Source: Micropruina glycogenica (GTDB taxonomy: Bacteria; Actinomycetota; Actinomycetes; Propionibacteriales; Propionibacteriaceae). Taken from it: a DNA stretch of 64,000 nt. Position 1 is the stretch's first letter. The number at the start of each line of letters is the position of its first letter. The DNA lies in assembly GCF_900289045.1 (NCBI RefSeq), contig NZ_LT985188.1, positions 3,472,001 through 3,536,000 of the forward strand, given 5' to 3'. The notes under the pieces are model-generated. The model searched no databases. It worked only from the letters and a program-made list of their open reading frames with translations, and was not told the origin of the DNA. The translations under genes were made by a program, and so were the position numbers. Positions 8,603-17,196 of the stretch are shown piece by piece.

Positions 8603-9238
8603 GCCGTAGCCCAGAAACCGTCCGTCTTCGGCTTCGCTGACCGCCACGATCAGCTCGCCGGAAATGCCGTCGGCCAACATCTGCCGGGTGGTCAGGTAGG
8701 TGTCGGGAAACTCGGCCAGGTGCAGCGGTTCCACGTCGTCGAAGTCGTCGAGCCTGGGTGCGCGCACCCGGGCGTCGTCGGCGGGCCACGCCGCGGCCAC
8801 CTCGGCGTTCACCCGAAACACGTGATTCGGCACCGACGCCGTCCAGCCGAGCGAATCGGCCAGCGCCGCCAGCCGCACGTTGGCCACGTCGCCGCAGATC
8901 TCGTGCCGGGTGACCTGGGCCGGGCAGCTCGCGATGGCCGCTTCGAGCAGCGGCAGCGCGAGCTCGTGCCACGCCTCGCCGGGCACCCAGGGGCCATAGA
9001 TCCAACTGCGGCCCAAGTCGACATCGACCTCGGCGAACGTGGCGCCCACCAGTCGTCCGTTCTCGACGGCGACGAGCGCCTGCTCGGGCCAGCCGTCCAG
9101 GGCTTCGAGTTCGAGGCGCAGCTCAGCGCGCTCGGTGCCGATGTAGCTGGTGCCCGTAGCCACGTTCGACTGCTCTGCCGTGATCAGGTCGAGTAGGGGC
9201 TCCACCTCGCCCTCGGCGAGCCGCCTGATGTCTGCCAT
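8360..9238 (-). CDS. Tandem GNAT-domain N-acetyltransferase
   Basis: A 292-residue protein with two GNAT folds. The N-terminal half has no clear acetyl-CoA loop. The C-terminal half has one: DFIAITPDARGTGAGLGLL (the R/Q-x-x-G-x-G/A pyrophosphate loop), followed by NLTVQHHRAPAIALYRGLGF. The two-domain layout and length recall mycothiol synthase MshD, and mshA/mshB are nearby, but MshD-diagnostic residues are not evident, so no symbol is given. ATG 9238 is preferred over an upstream start at 9388 because the extra sequence is Arg-rich and overlaps the neighbouring stop. The 3' end is antisense to the extended MFS frame. Confidence 0.7.
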   Translation of the reverse strand: MADIRRLAEGEVEPLLDLITAEQSNVATGTSYIGTERAELRLELEALDGWPEQALVAVENGRLVGATFAEVDVDLGRSWIYGPWVPGEAWHELALPLLEAAIASCPAQVTRHEICGDVANVRLAALADSLGWTASVPNHVFRVNAEVAAAWPADDARVRAPRLDDFDDVEPLHLAEFPDTYLTTRQMLADGISGELIVAVSEAEDGRFLGYGSGRVQPEGSGYLDFIAITPDARGTGAGLGLLATICRWIIEAAPQRDVNLTVQHHRAPAIALYRGLGFELETTIVGYSSPS

Positions 9239-9276
9239 GGGCCAATAGTGGTCGCTGGACGCGCCGCCCGGCAAGG

Positions 9277-9621
9277 TCAGGAGTGCCGCTCGGCGACCTC
9301 GCCACCGGTCTGCCAGGCGGCGGCGCGAGCCACTTCGAGGCCCAGGTCGACGTCTTCGTCGTGCAACACTGTCAGCCGGGTGCGCCACAGGTAGGCGGTT
9401 GCGCTCGGCCCACCCGGCGGCAGGGTGCCGGCCTGGTCAAGGTCGTCGAGGCGCACCGACGGCCACGCCTCGATGAGTGGACGGTCGCAATGGCTGACCC
9501 GCCACTGCTCGCCGAGGTCGGACACCTCCCACGGCCGCCCCTGGTGAACGGCGGCGACTGCGGCCGACAAGTCGGCGGCCGAGAGCGCGCGCGAACTGAC
9601 GATCCAAAGATCGTGCGACAT
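9277..9621 (-). CDS. Hypothetical protein, 114 residues
   Basis: Not recognised. It is a small soluble protein beginning MSHDLWIVSSRALSAADL, with mixed alpha/beta character and no membrane segment or metal motif. Start ATG 9621 is set by a strong ribosome binding site (GGGGGGAA, five bases away); an in-frame ATG at 9651 lies upstream of that site. It ends 39 bases before the GNAT gene and is probably co-transcribed with it. The divergent upstream region (9622-9753) contains a GTCACC-n5-GGTGAC inverted repeat at 9698-9714 and a GCACAC/GTGTGC hairpin at 9646-9661. Confidence 0.65.
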   Translation of the reverse strand: MSHDLWIVSSRALSAADLSAAVAAVHQGRPWEVSDLGEQWRVSHCDRPLIEAWPSVRLDDLDQAGTLPPGGPSATAYLWRTRLTVLHDEDVDLGLEVARAAAWQTGGEVAERHS

Positions 9622-9697
9622 GAAGATTCCCCCCGTTGTCTTCAGGCACACGCAAGTGTGCGGCCATAGTGTTACAGGTCAGAAGTTCAGCGTGATA

Positions 9698-9714
9698 GTC
9701 ACCGTACGGGTGAC
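9698..9714. promoter_or_regulatory. Inverted repeat in divergent promoter region
   Basis: GTCACC and GGTGAC flank a five-base centre between the divergent genes starting at 9621 and 9754. It could be an operator or a leader hairpin; nothing identifies the regulator. Confidence 0.3.
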
Positions 9715-9753
9715 ACCAGGGCAGCACTGCCCGCCCCCTGCGACACTGTTCAC

Positions 9754-10167
9754 ATGGCTGACACCGACATCGCCTGCGAGATCATCGAGGGCCGGTTGGC
9801 CGCCGAAATCGTGCTGCGCACGCCCGACGTGATCGCCTTTCTCGACCACCGCCCGGTGTTCAAGGGCCACGTGCTGGTGTGCCCGACCCGCCACGTCGAC
9901 ACCATGCTCGACCTGCCGGCCGAACTGGTGGTGCCGTTGTTCGACGCGTGCCGCCGGATCGCCGCCGCGATGACGACGGCGCTGGGCGCGCAGGGCACCT
10001 TCGTGGCGGTCAACAACGTGGTCAGTCAGTCGGTGCCGCACCTGCACGTGCACGTGGTGCCGCGCAGCAAGGGGGACGGCCTGCGCGGCTTCTTCTGGCC
10101 GCGCACCCGCTACGCCGAGGGTGAGTTGGCCGCGTACGGGCAGGTGCTGCGCGACGCCCTGGCGTAG
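9754..10167 (+). CDS. HIT-family nucleotide hydrolase
   Basis: A 137-residue histidine-triad protein. The catalytic motif HLHVHVVPR is near residues 94-102, and FLDHRPVFKGHVLVCPTRHV is the usual HIT core strand and loop. Members hydrolyse AMP-lysine, AMP-NH2 or dinucleoside polyphosphates through a nucleotidylated His. It stands alone: divergent on the left, and followed by repeat DNA and the convergent glpD remnant on the right. Confidence 0.88.
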   Translation: MADTDIACEIIEGRLAAEIVLRTPDVIAFLDHRPVFKGHVLVCPTRHVDTMLDLPAELVVPLFDACRRIAAAMTTALGAQGTFVAVNNVVSQSVPHLHVHVVPRSKGDGLRGFFWPRTRYAEGELAAYGQVLRDALA

Positions 10168-10173
10168 AAGGTC

Positions 10174-10245
10174 GGTCGAGCTCGTCGAGACTAGAGGGTC
10201 GGTCGGTCGAGCTCGTCGAGACCAGGGTTTCGACAAGCTCAAGCA
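10174..10245. repeat. Dispersed repeat family B, three units
   Basis: Two direct copies of GGTCGGTCGAGCTCGTCGAG, then an inverted-type unit GGTTTCGACAAGCTCAAGCA. They sit exactly between the convergent HIT gene and the glpD remnant and can fold into hairpins that may terminate transcription. Confidence 0.65.
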
Positions 10246-10247
10246 GC

Positions 10248-10745
10248 TCAGCCGACGGTGACGTCGACCACCTCGGGCGCGGCTGCCCGGGCCTCGGCGG
10301 CACTCGCGTCGTCCGGCTGCTCGGACGCCGCCCGCTCGGCCTCGACCCGCTCGGTGTACGCCCTGATCTCGGCGTCGCGGCGCTCGTCGTTCCAGCCCAG
10401 CCGCGGCGCGGCCAGGACAGCGATCTCGGGTAGGGCGGCCAGGCCCGAGTCGGCGATCTCGTAGGTCAGCCGGGTGCGGTGGGTGAGCAGGTCCTCCAGG
10501 TGCAGCGCGCCCTCATGCGTGCAGCCGTAGGCGATCTCTGCCCGCAGGTAGTCGGGGGCGTGCTGCAGCGGCTCGGCCAGGTCGGCCTGCTCACGGCACA
10601 GGGCCATCAGGGTGTGGATCTCGCTGCCGTAGCGGTCGAGCAGGTGCCGCACCCGGCGGCCGTCCCAGCCGAACTCGGCCCCCACCGTGTCGGCCTGCGC
10701 CGACAGCGACTGGACGGTCAGCAATAATGCAACTGAACCGTTCAC
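10248..10745 (-). pseudogene. glpD: C-terminal remnant of glycerol-3-phosphate dehydrogenase GlpD
   Basis: About 125 residues match the C-terminal (DAO_C) domain of GlpD: LLDRYGSEIHTLMAL, then LAEPLQHAPDYLRAEIAYG, then HEGALHLEDLLTHRTRLTYE, and a tail AAPRLGWNDERRDAEI. The FAD-binding N-terminal domain, some 400 residues, is absent; upstream lies the hppA promoter region. The frame stays open to 10922 but that extension is not GlpD-like. It is best read as a 5'-truncated pseudogene, though a stand-alone expressed domain starting at a GTG near 10745 cannot be excluded. Confidence 0.72.
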
Positions 10746-10869
10746 ATAATCGTTGTGGCGGTCCGGGTGCCGCGCGGGTTGCTTCACCCGTAGACTCCGA
10801 CAATCTCCCCGGATCCGGGGGGCGAGCGACGCTGAACCAGGCCACAAGCCGTTGGGTCGAGGAGGATTC

Positions 10870-13236
10870 ATGCTGCAGTTGGGCCCGACGAGCCTGGCCA
10901 TCGTGTGGACGATCGCTGGCATCGCGGCGATCAGTCTGCTCTACGCGGTGTGGCTGCGACGCAAGGTGCTCGCCGAAGACGAGGGCACCACGCGCATGCA
11001 AGAGATCGCGCGGGCCGTGCAAGAGGGTGCCTCGGCCTACCTCAACCGCCAGTTCCGCACGTTGGGACTCTTCGCAGCGATCGCCTTCGGGCTTCTGTTC
11101 CTGCTGCCGGGTGACCTGTCGATCAAGATCGGCAGGTCGATTTTCTTTCTGCTGGGCGCCGGCTTCTCTGCCTCGATCGGCTACCTGGGCATGTGGCTGG
11201 CGGTGCGCGCCAACGTGCGCGTGGCGGCCGCCGCGATGCGCGACAACGGACGCTTCGAGGGCGCCCGCATCGCGTTCCGCACCGGCGGAGTGGTGGGCAT
11301 GAGCGTGGTCGGCCTCGGACTGCTCGGCGCCGCCGCGGTGGTGCTGATCTACCGCGACCAGGCCCCCTCGGTGCTCGAGGGCTTCGGCTTCGGCGCGGCC
11401 ATGCTGGCCATGTTCATGCGCGTCGGCGGCGGCATCTTCACCAAGGCCGCCGACGTCGGCGCCGACCTGGTGGGCAAGGTCGAGCAGTCGATTCCCGAGG
11501 ACGACCCGCGCAACGCCGCGACCATCGCCGACAACGTCGGCGACAACGTGGGCGACTGCGCCGGCATGGCGGCCGACCTGTTCGAGTCGTACGCGGTCAC
11601 CCTGGTGGCCGCCCTGATTCTGGGCAAGGCCGCCTTCGGCGAACAGGGGCTGGTGTTTCCGCTACTGGTGCCGGCCATCGGCGCCCTGACCGCGGTGCTG
11701 GGCATCGCGACCACCCGCATTCGGGGCTCCGAGTCCGGGCTGAGCGCGATCTACCGCGGCTTCTACACCTCGGCCGCCGCCGGCGCCCTGCTGGCCGCGG
11801 TGACCGCCTTCGTGTACCTGCCCAGCACGTTCGCAGCCCTACCGGGGGTGCCGGCGGCGGTGGCGGGCCTACCCGGCGACCCGCGGCTGATGGCGGCCGC
11901 GTCGGTGGTGATCGGCATCGTGCTGGCCGGCATCATCTTGTGGCTCACCGGCTACTTCACCGGCACCGACTCAAACCCCACCATGCACGTGGCGCGCACC
12001 TCGCTGACCGGCCCGGCCACCGTGGTGCTGTCGGGCATCGGGGTCGGTTTCGAGTCGGCGGTCTACACCGCCGGAATCATCGCCGCGGCGATCTGCGGGG
12101 TGTTCCTGATCTCGGGCGGCTCGATGATCCTGTCGCTGTTCATGATCGCCCTGGCCGGCTGCGGCCTGCTCACCACGGTGGGCGTGATCGTGGCCATGGA
12201 CACCTTCGGACCGGTCAGCGACAACGCCCAGGGCATCGCTGTGATGAGCCACGATGTCGACGAGAAGGGCGAGCAGATTCTCACCGCCCTGGACGCCGAC
12301 GGCAACACCACGAAGGCCATCACCAAGGGCATCGCGATCGCCACGGCGGTGCTGGCGGCCACGGCCCTGTTCGGCTCGTACACCGACGCGGTCAACCACG
12401 CGCTCGGTTCGCTGAGCGAACTCGCCGGCAGCCCGATCGTGCAGTCGATGCTCACCTACGAGATCGTGTCGCCGATCACCCTGGTCGGGGTGATCCTGGG
12501 GGCCGCGACCGTGTTCTTGTTCTCTGGCCTGGCGATCGACGCGGTCACCCGCGCGGCCGGCGCGATCGTGTTCGAGGTGCGCCGCCAGTTCGCCGAGATT
12601 CCCGGCATCATGACCGGCGAAGCGCGGCCCGAGTACGGCAAGGTCGTCGATATCTGCACCCGCGACTCGCTGCGCGAACTGGCCACGCCGGGCCTGCTCG
12701 CGGCGTCCGCGCCGATCGCGGTGGGCTTCGGACTGGGTGTCGGGCCGCTGGCCGGTTTTCTCGGCGGTGCGATCACCGCCGGTGTGCTGATGGCGGTGTT
12801 CCTGGCCAACTCGGGCGGCGCCTGGGACAACGCGAAGAAGCTCGTCGAAGACGGCCACTACGGCGGCAAGCATTCCGACGCCCATGCGGCCACGGTGATC
12901 GGCGACACCGTCGGCGACCCGTTCAAAGACACCGCCGGCCCCGCCATCAACCCGCTGATCAAGGTGATGAACCTGGTGGCGGTGCTGATCGCACCCGCGG
13001 TGGTAGCTCTGTCGGTGGGCGAGGGCGCCAACCCGGTGTTGCGCATCGGAATCGGCCTGGCCGCGGCCCTGGTGGCCATGGGCGGCGTGGTCTGGTCGCG
13101 GGTGCGCGCCCACCGTGTCGACGTCGAGGCGCGGCTCGAGCGTGAGATGCACCTGGTCGAAGAAGACGGCGAGACCCCGGTGGTCGTGCAGCCCGACGCG
13201 CAGAGCGACCTGGGTCAGCAAGAACAGGTGCGCTGA
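10870..13236 (+). CDS. hppA: Membrane-bound proton-translocating pyrophosphatase
   Basis: A 788-residue, roughly 16-helix ion pump that couples pyrophosphate hydrolysis to H+ export. Conserved sites include the substrate motif DVGADLVGKVE, DNVGDNVGDCAGMAADLFES, and the second acidic site HSDAHAATVIGDTVGDPFKD. The motif GNTTKAITKG has Lys where K+-dependent enzymes have Ala, so a K+-independent H+-PPase is predicted. ATG 10870 follows GGAGGA (10861-10866) closely, which decides the start against upstream in-frame codons. The region 10715-10760 is AT-richer and includes CATAAT, a candidate -10. The last codons are part of a 43-bp tandem duplication. Confidence 0.95.
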   Translation: MLQLGPTSLAIVWTIAGIAAISLLYAVWLRRKVLAEDEGTTRMQEIARAVQEGASAYLNRQFRTLGLFAAIAFGLLFLLPGDLSIKIGRSIFFLLGAGFSASIGYLGMWLAVRANVRVAAAAMRDNGRFEGARIAFRTGGVVGMSVVGLGLLGAAAVVLIYRDQAPSVLEGFGFGAAMLAMFMRVGGGIFTKAADVGADLVGKVEQSIPEDDPRNAATIADNVGDNVGDCAGMAADLFESYAVTLVAALILGKAAFGEQGLVFPLLVPAIGALTAVLGIATTRIRGSESGLSAIYRGFYTSAAAGALLAAVTAFVYLPSTFAALPGVPAAVAGLPGDPRLMAAASVVIGIVLAGIILWLTGYFTGTDSNPTMHVARTSLTGPATVVLSGIGVGFESAVYTAGIIAAAICGVFLISGGSMILSLFMIALAGCGLLTTVGVIVAMDTFGPVSDNAQGIAVMSHDVDEKGEQILTALDADGNTTKAITKGIAIATAVLAATALFGSYTDAVNHALGSLSELAGSPIVQSMLTYEIVSPITLVGVILGAATVFLFSGLAIDAVTRAAGAIVFEVRRQFAEIPGIMTGEARPEYGKVVDICTRDSLRELATPGLLAASAPIAVGFGLGVGPLAGFLGGAITAGVLMAVFLANSGGAWDNAKKLVEDGHYGGKHSDAHAATVIGDTVGDPFKDTAGPAINPLIKVMNLVAVLIAPAVVALSVGEGANPVLRIGIGLAAALVAMGGVVWSRVRAHRVDVEARLEREMHLVEEDGETPVVVQPDAQSDLGQQEQVR

Positions 13237-13295
13237 CGTCGTGTCCCTCCCCCTGGGTCAGCAAGAACAGGTGCGCTGACGTCGTGTCCCTCCCC
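13210..13295. repeat. Perfect 43-bp tandem duplication over the hppA stop codon
   Basis: Positions 13210-13252 are repeated exactly at 13253-13295. The unit encodes the last residues of HppA (LGQQEQVR) and its TGA, so the second copy is non-coding. Confidence 0.95.
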
Positions 13296-13584
13296 GGGTG
13301 GACGCTGGCTTCGGTGCGTCCTTTGCCCTCCCGGCCACCGATGCCGCCATCGGTGACAGGTGCCGGGTGGTGAGACTAGTGCCGGCATATAACGCGGCGC
13401 CGGTGATGTTTCACGGCACCAGACGGCGATGCCGGCATCGATCGGTGGGAACGGCAGCCCTTGATCGCGCTCCCGATAGGTCACGGTGCGGCAACATTTT
13501 TCGTGGATTGCGCAATTCTGCCTAGTCCGCTGCGGCCCGGCGGTGCTTACATTGTTGGTGAACAGTCGGTCCAGGGGGGAAGAG

Positions 13585-13746
13585 ATGTTCAGCAACGATC
13601 CTGCTGCCGTGCGCGCGGCGATTCTCGCAGGCACCATTCAACAGGTTCAGGCCGAACCGGCCCGGCAGGCAGCACGGCCGGCCGCCGTGCGCGGTTCACT
13701 GTCCGGGCACGGCACGAGCGGGGCGGCGGCGCACCGCAGGTTGTAG
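13585..13746 (+). CDS. Small hypothetical protein, 53 residues
   Basis: Not recognised. ATG 13585 follows a purine-rich site GGGGGGAAGAG. The product starts MFSNDPAAVRAAILAGTIQQ and is Ala/Arg-rich, predicted helical, with no membrane segment. The 285 bases before it (13300-13584) hold no gene, and probably its promoter; they contain AT-rich spots near 13385 and 13495. It is supported mainly by its ribosome binding site. Confidence 0.4.
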   Translation: MFSNDPAAVRAAILAGTIQQVQAEPARQAARPAAVRGSLSGHGTSGAAAHRRL

Positions 13747-13782
13747 GCAACGCCGCTCGAGCATGCGGGACCGCTCCCGGCC

Positions 13783-13812
13783 AGTGGTTTCGACACGCTC
13801 AACCAGCGGCGC
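13783..13812. repeat. Dispersed repeat family B, single unit
   Basis: GGTTTCGACACGCTCAACCA followed by GCGGCG, the same unit as at 26944-26972. It overlaps the 3' end of the DUF1992 remnant, as the 26 kb copy overlaps the end of an MFS gene. Confidence 0.65.
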
Positions 13813-14110
13813 GCCAGGTGGCGAGTTCGGCCTCGACGTCGACCAGTCTCACCGCAATGAGCGGGCCCGCCGACGGCCGCGCGTAGTACGCGCGAATGCG
13901 ATCGTTCAAATCGGCCAGAATCGCCCGCGCCACGGCTTCGGACGCTACGTCGGCCAGCGTGGCCTGCACCCGCTCGACCTCGCGCCGCAGCATCAGCGGC
14001 CCGGGTAGCGCCGGTTCGAGGTTCCCGCGCTCGATCTTGGCCTTGATCCACCAGTCGGGGTCGTCGCTGAGGTGCTGCGGCTTGCCGGCCCCGGGCAGGT
14101 TGTCGAAGGC
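13799..14110 (-). pseudogene. 5'-truncated DUF1992 (DnaJ-associated) gene
   Basis: The frame reads AFDNLPGAGKPQHL, then DDPDWWIKAKIERGN, then LRREVERVQATL and ILADLNDRIRAYY. This is the core of the DUF1992/DNAJC28-conserved domain. The start of the domain (usually IREA...RGEFDNLPGAGKP) is missing because the sequence joins, out of frame, to an ltrA N-terminus at about 14111. The remaining 100 codons have no proper start. Its stop lies at the edge of a family B repeat. Confidence 0.72.
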
Positions 14111-14111
14111 G

Positions 14112-14258
14112 CGCCACGACGAAGGTCAGGTCCATCAGCAGTTCCAGCGGCGTCGACGTACGGTGCTGCCCGTCGACGTCCCTGCCGGTCATGCGGCGAA
14201 GCAGGGCAGGCTGCTTGGCCATCACGGGCGGACGGTCGGCCGGTGCGGCTTCGCTCAT
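14112..14258 (-). pseudogene. N-terminal remnant of LtrA-family protein
   Basis: About 49 codons from ATG 14258 read MSEAAPADRPP and then RTSTPLELLMDLTFVVA, the N-terminus of low-temperature-requirement A proteins (usual form TPLELFFDLVFVVA). Directly after this the DNA continues as DUF1992 in a different frame, so the membrane body of LtrA (about 350 residues) is gone. The frame continues as Arg-rich shadow sequence to 13647. Confidence 0.7.
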
Positions 14259-14391
14259 GGCCGGTCACCCGAATCGAGTCCGTCGTCCCCGGCGAGGCAG
14301 GTCACGATGGGGTATCAATCGGCGATCCGCGACCCGGCTGTAACAAAGCTGCGACAGTATGCCCCAAAGATTCCACTATCGAGGAGTAACT

Positions 14392-15240
14392 GTGTTTCAC
14401 CGCAACAAGCCGCTGCGCGCGGCCCTCGCCGGCGTCGCGGCGCTCAGCCTCAGCATGCTCGCAGCCTGCGCCAACTACTCCACGCCGACCACCGCCGCCC
14501 CGGCCGGGTCGGCCACTGGCGGCGGGGCGGCCGCGCCGACGCTGGTCAGCGCAGGCAAGTTCACTGTCTGCACCCACCTCGCCTACCGTCCGTTCCAGTT
14601 CAAGGACGACGCGGGCAAGACCGTCGGCTTCGACGTCGATCTGATGGATCTGGTGGCCAAGAAGCTGGGCGTCACCCAGGAGATCGTCGACATCGAGTTC
14701 GAGCAGATCACCTCCGGTGCGGTGTTCGCGGCCAAGAAGTGCGACGCGGGTGCCGCGGCCATCACCATCACCGACAAGCGCAAGCAGGCCACGGGCTTCT
14801 CCGACCCGTACTTCGCCGCCACCCAGGCGCTGCTGGTCAAGAGCGACTCGACGGTCACCGACCTGGCCGGGCTCAAGGGCCAGACCCTCGCGGTGCAGGC
14901 CGGCACCACCGGCCACGACTACGCCAAGAAGAACGCCGACGCCAACGGCTACACGGTCAAGGTGTTCGACGACATGCCCAGCGGCGCCAACGCGGTGCTG
15001 GCGGGCACCGTCGCCGCCGCGATCAACGACAACGGCGTGCTGTACGACTTCGCCAAGCAGAACCCCACCACCAAGGTCGCCACGGAGTTCGCCACCGGCG
15101 AGCACTACGGCTTCAACATGGCCAAGGACAACACCGCACTGCTCACCGTGGTCAACGAGGTGCTCAAGACCGCCAAGTCCGACGGCACCTACAACGACAT
15201 CTACAAGAAGTGGTTCGGCACCGACGCTCCCAAGGAGTGA
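14392..15240 (+). CDS. Polar amino-acid ABC transporter, substrate-binding lipoprotein
   Basis: A 282-residue solute-binding protein (family 3). The lipoprotein signal has its lipobox LAAC with the modified cysteine at residue 26. Type 2 periplasmic-binding landmarks are [39 protein letters not shown] and [17 protein letters not shown], ending at NDIYKKWFG. The start is GTG 14392, five bases after GAGGAG. It captures an amino acid (Glu/Gln/Asp/His/Arg class not resolved) for the permease and ATPase downstream. An 80-base gap with a stem-loop precedes the permease gene. Confidence 0.9.
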   Translation: MFHRNKPLRAALAGVAALSLSMLAACANYSTPTTAAPAGSATGGGAAAPTLVSAGKFTVCTHLAYRPFQFKDDAGKTVGFDVDLMDLVAKKLGVTQEIVDIEFEQITSGAVFAAKKCDAGAAAITITDKRKQATGFSDPYFAATQALLVKSDSTVTDLAGLKGQTLAVQAGTTGHDYAKKNADANGYTVKVFDDMPSGANAVLAGTVAAAINDNGVLYDFAKQNPTTKVATEFATGEHYGFNMAKDNTALLTVVNEVLKTAKSDGTYNDIYKKWFGTDAPKE

Positions 15241-15256
15241 CGGCGCCCCGTCCATT

Positions 15257-15291
15257 CGGGTGCCCGGCCGGCCAGTCCGGGCGGGCACCCG
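15257..15291 (+). terminator. Intra-operon stem-loop after the binding-protein gene
   Basis: Arms CGGGTGCCCG (15257-15266) and CGGGCACCCG (15282-15291) pair perfectly over ten bases. No T-tract follows, so it is more likely an mRNA-stabilising or attenuating hairpin that allows more binding protein than permease to be made. Confidence 0.55.
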
Positions 15292-15320
15292 CCCCGTCCG
15301 CACCCGTGAAAGGGCTCTAG

Positions 15321-16142
15321 ATGACGGCAACCTCGGCCCCGGCCAAGAAGAAACTCTCACCCCGCAAGCGCGCGCAACGCATGCGCTGGATCAACTACGC
15401 CGTCCTGGCGGTCGTCGTGGTGCTGCTTGTCTTGTTCATGGACGGCCGGCAACTGCAGCAGGTCTTCTTCCGTCCCGACATGATCGCCCGCACGGTCGGG
15501 CCCGACCTGCTCAACGCGTTGAAGAACACGATCCTCTACACGATCGGCGCGTTCGTGTTCGGCCTGGTGCTGGGCACGGTCCTGGCGTTGATGAAGCTCT
15601 CCCAGATCCGGCCCTACCGGTGGTTGGCAACCATCTACACCGAGTTCTTCCGCGGCGTCCCGGCGATCATCGTGTTGCTGGCGTTCAGCCTGCTACCGCT
15701 GGCGATCCCCGGGCTGCAGATTCCGCTGGAACCGTTCGGGGCGGTCTGGACGGCGTTGGGCCTGGTGTCGGCCGCTTACATGTCCGAGACCATCCGGGCC
15801 GGCGTGCTGGCGGTTCCCAAGGGCCAGACCGAGGCCGCCCGCTCGCTGGGTATGCCCTCAGGCATGGCGACCCAGCGGATCGTGCTGCCGCAGGCCTTCC
15901 GCATCGTCACCCCACCGCTGACCAACGAGTTGGTGCTGCTCACCAAGGACTCCTCGCTGATCTACGTGCTGGGGCTGACCGCCGAGGCGTTCGACCTGAC
16001 CAAGTACGGCCGCGACCTGACCAACACCTACGCCAACATGACGCCTCTGGTGATCGCCGGTCTCACCTACCTGGTGATCACCCTGCCGCTGACGTACCTG
16101 GTGCGTCGCATGGAGGCCAAGCAGCGAAAGGCCACCCGATGA
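15321..16142 (+). CDS. Polar amino-acid ABC transporter, permease
   Basis: A 273-residue membrane protein of the His/Glu/Gln/Arg/opine permease family. It has a basic cytoplasmic N-terminus, about five membrane helices and the EAA loop [20 protein letters not shown] that contacts the ATPase. [17 protein letters not shown] is the usual family segment. Homodimer or paired with itself, since no second permease gene is present. It overlaps the ATPase gene by four bases (ATGA). Confidence 0.92.
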   Translation: MTATSAPAKKKLSPRKRAQRMRWINYAVLAVVVVLLVLFMDGRQLQQVFFRPDMIARTVGPDLLNALKNTILYTIGAFVFGLVLGTVLALMKLSQIRPYRWLATIYTEFFRGVPAIIVLLAFSLLPLAIPGLQIPLEPFGAVWTALGLVSAAYMSETIRAGVLAVPKGQTEAARSLGMPSGMATQRIVLPQAFRIVTPPLTNELVLLTKDSSLIYVLGLTAEAFDLTKYGRDLTNTYANMTPLVIAGLTYLVITLPLTYLVRRMEAKQRKATR

Positions 16143-17011
16143 CCCAAACGATCCCCACGGGCAACCGCGACGACGAGATCCAGATCTACGACCTGCACAA
16201 GAGCTTCGGCCAGATCGAGGTGCTCAAGGGCATCTCGACGATCGTGCGACGCGGTGAAGTGGTCTGTGTGATCGGGCCCTCCGGCTCCGGCAAGTCGACC
16301 CTCCTGCGGTGTGTGAACCTGCTGGAGCAGCCCACGCAGGGCCGGATCTTCATCCTCAACGACGAGATCACCGATCTCGACGCCGACGTGGACGAGATCC
16401 GCACCAAGATGGGCATGGTCTTTCAGCAGTTCAACCTGTTTCCACATCTCACCGCCATGCAGAACTGCACCATCGCCCCGATCCGGGTGCTGAAGAAGGA
16501 CAAGGCCGAGGCCGAGGGCAATGCCCAGGCCAACCTCGACAAGGTGGGCCTGGGTGATCGGGGCGACGCCTACCCGGCGCAGTTGTCGGGCGGCCAGCAG
16601 CAGCGGGTGGCGATCGCCCGGGCACTCTCGATGGATCCCGAGCTGATGCTGTTCGACGAGCCCACCTCGGCGCTCGACCCTGAGCTGGTCGGCGACGTGC
16701 TGTCGGTCATGCGCGACCTGGCGAAGTCGGGCATGACCATGATGGTGGTCACCCACGAGATGGCGTTCGCCCGCGAGGTGGCCGACCGGGTGATCTTCAT
16801 GGACGGCGGCGTGATCGTCGAAGAGGGTCCACCCGATGAGGTGATCGGCAACCCGCAGCACGAGCGCACCCGCACCTTCCTGCGCCGGGTGCTCGACCCC
16901 ACCCATGTCGACACCGGTGCCGAGGACGAGGCATACCAACAGCGACACGCGGCGGACGAGTCGAAGGCGACCCAGGGCGTCGACACCTCGGCGCACAGCC
17001 CGGAGCGCTGA
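16139..17011 (+). CDS. Polar amino-acid ABC transporter, ATP-binding protein
   Basis: A 290-residue ATPase. Walker A is GPSGSGKST, the Q-loop is [12 protein letters not shown], the signature is [15 protein letters not shown], Walker B is [12 protein letters not shown] and the H-loop is VVTHEM. It powers uptake with the two genes upstream. The last 35 residues, after the typical end, are polar and variable. ATG 16139 overlaps the permease stop. Two dispersed repeats follow the gene at 17026-17127. Confidence 0.94.
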   Translation: MTQTIPTGNRDDEIQIYDLHKSFGQIEVLKGISTIVRRGEVVCVIGPSGSGKSTLLRCVNLLEQPTQGRIFILNDEITDLDADVDEIRTKMGMVFQQFNLFPHLTAMQNCTIAPIRVLKKDKAEAEGNAQANLDKVGLGDRGDAYPAQLSGGQQQRVAIARALSMDPELMLFDEPTSALDPELVGDVLSVMRDLAKSGMTMMVVTHEMAFAREVADRVIFMDGGVIVEEGPPDEVIGNPQHERTRTFLRRVLDPTHVDTGAEDEAYQQRHAADESKATQGVDTSAHSPER

Positions 17012-17025
17012 GCTCCCGGTTGTGC

Positions 17026-17052
17026 CGTCATCCCGGCGAAGGCCGGGATCTC
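17026..17052. repeat. Dispersed palindromic repeat, family A (copy 3)
   Basis: CGTCATCCCGGCGAAGGCCG then GGATCTC. The arms ATCCCGGC and GCCGGGAT pair perfectly across a short loop. Same element as at 1190 and 2704. Confidence 0.75.
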
Positions 17053-17083
17053 AGGAGTGGTGGGTGGCGCCGTGCTTCCAGCT

Positions 17084-17127
17084 CCACCACTCGACAAGCT
17101 CCGGGTTTCGCGCTCGACCAGCGGTGG
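17084..17127. repeat. Dispersed repeat family B inside CCACC/GGTGG arms
   Basis: A diverged family B unit (CTCGACAAGCTCCGGGTTTC, GCGCTCGACCAGCG) bounded by CCACC and GGTGG, so the whole can fold as a hairpin. It lies between the ABC operon and the glycosyltransferase gene. Confidence 0.55.
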
Positions 17128-17196
17128 GCCCGGCTCAACGGCTCGAGCAGCGGTATCGTGCTGGACGGAGGTCGCGTCCCACCAGCGAGGAGAGTC

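Noticed and set aside
8360-9238. Assignment as mycothiol synthase MshD
   Set aside because: Length and two GNAT folds fit, but only general acetyl-CoA motifs are visible and it is not linked to mshA/mshB by operon.
14717-17011. A 764-codon open frame spanning the binding protein, permease and ATPase genes
   Set aside because: Only the last 290 codons, from ATG 16139, resemble a protein. The rest is Arg/Pro/Thr shadow sequence antiphase to real genes.
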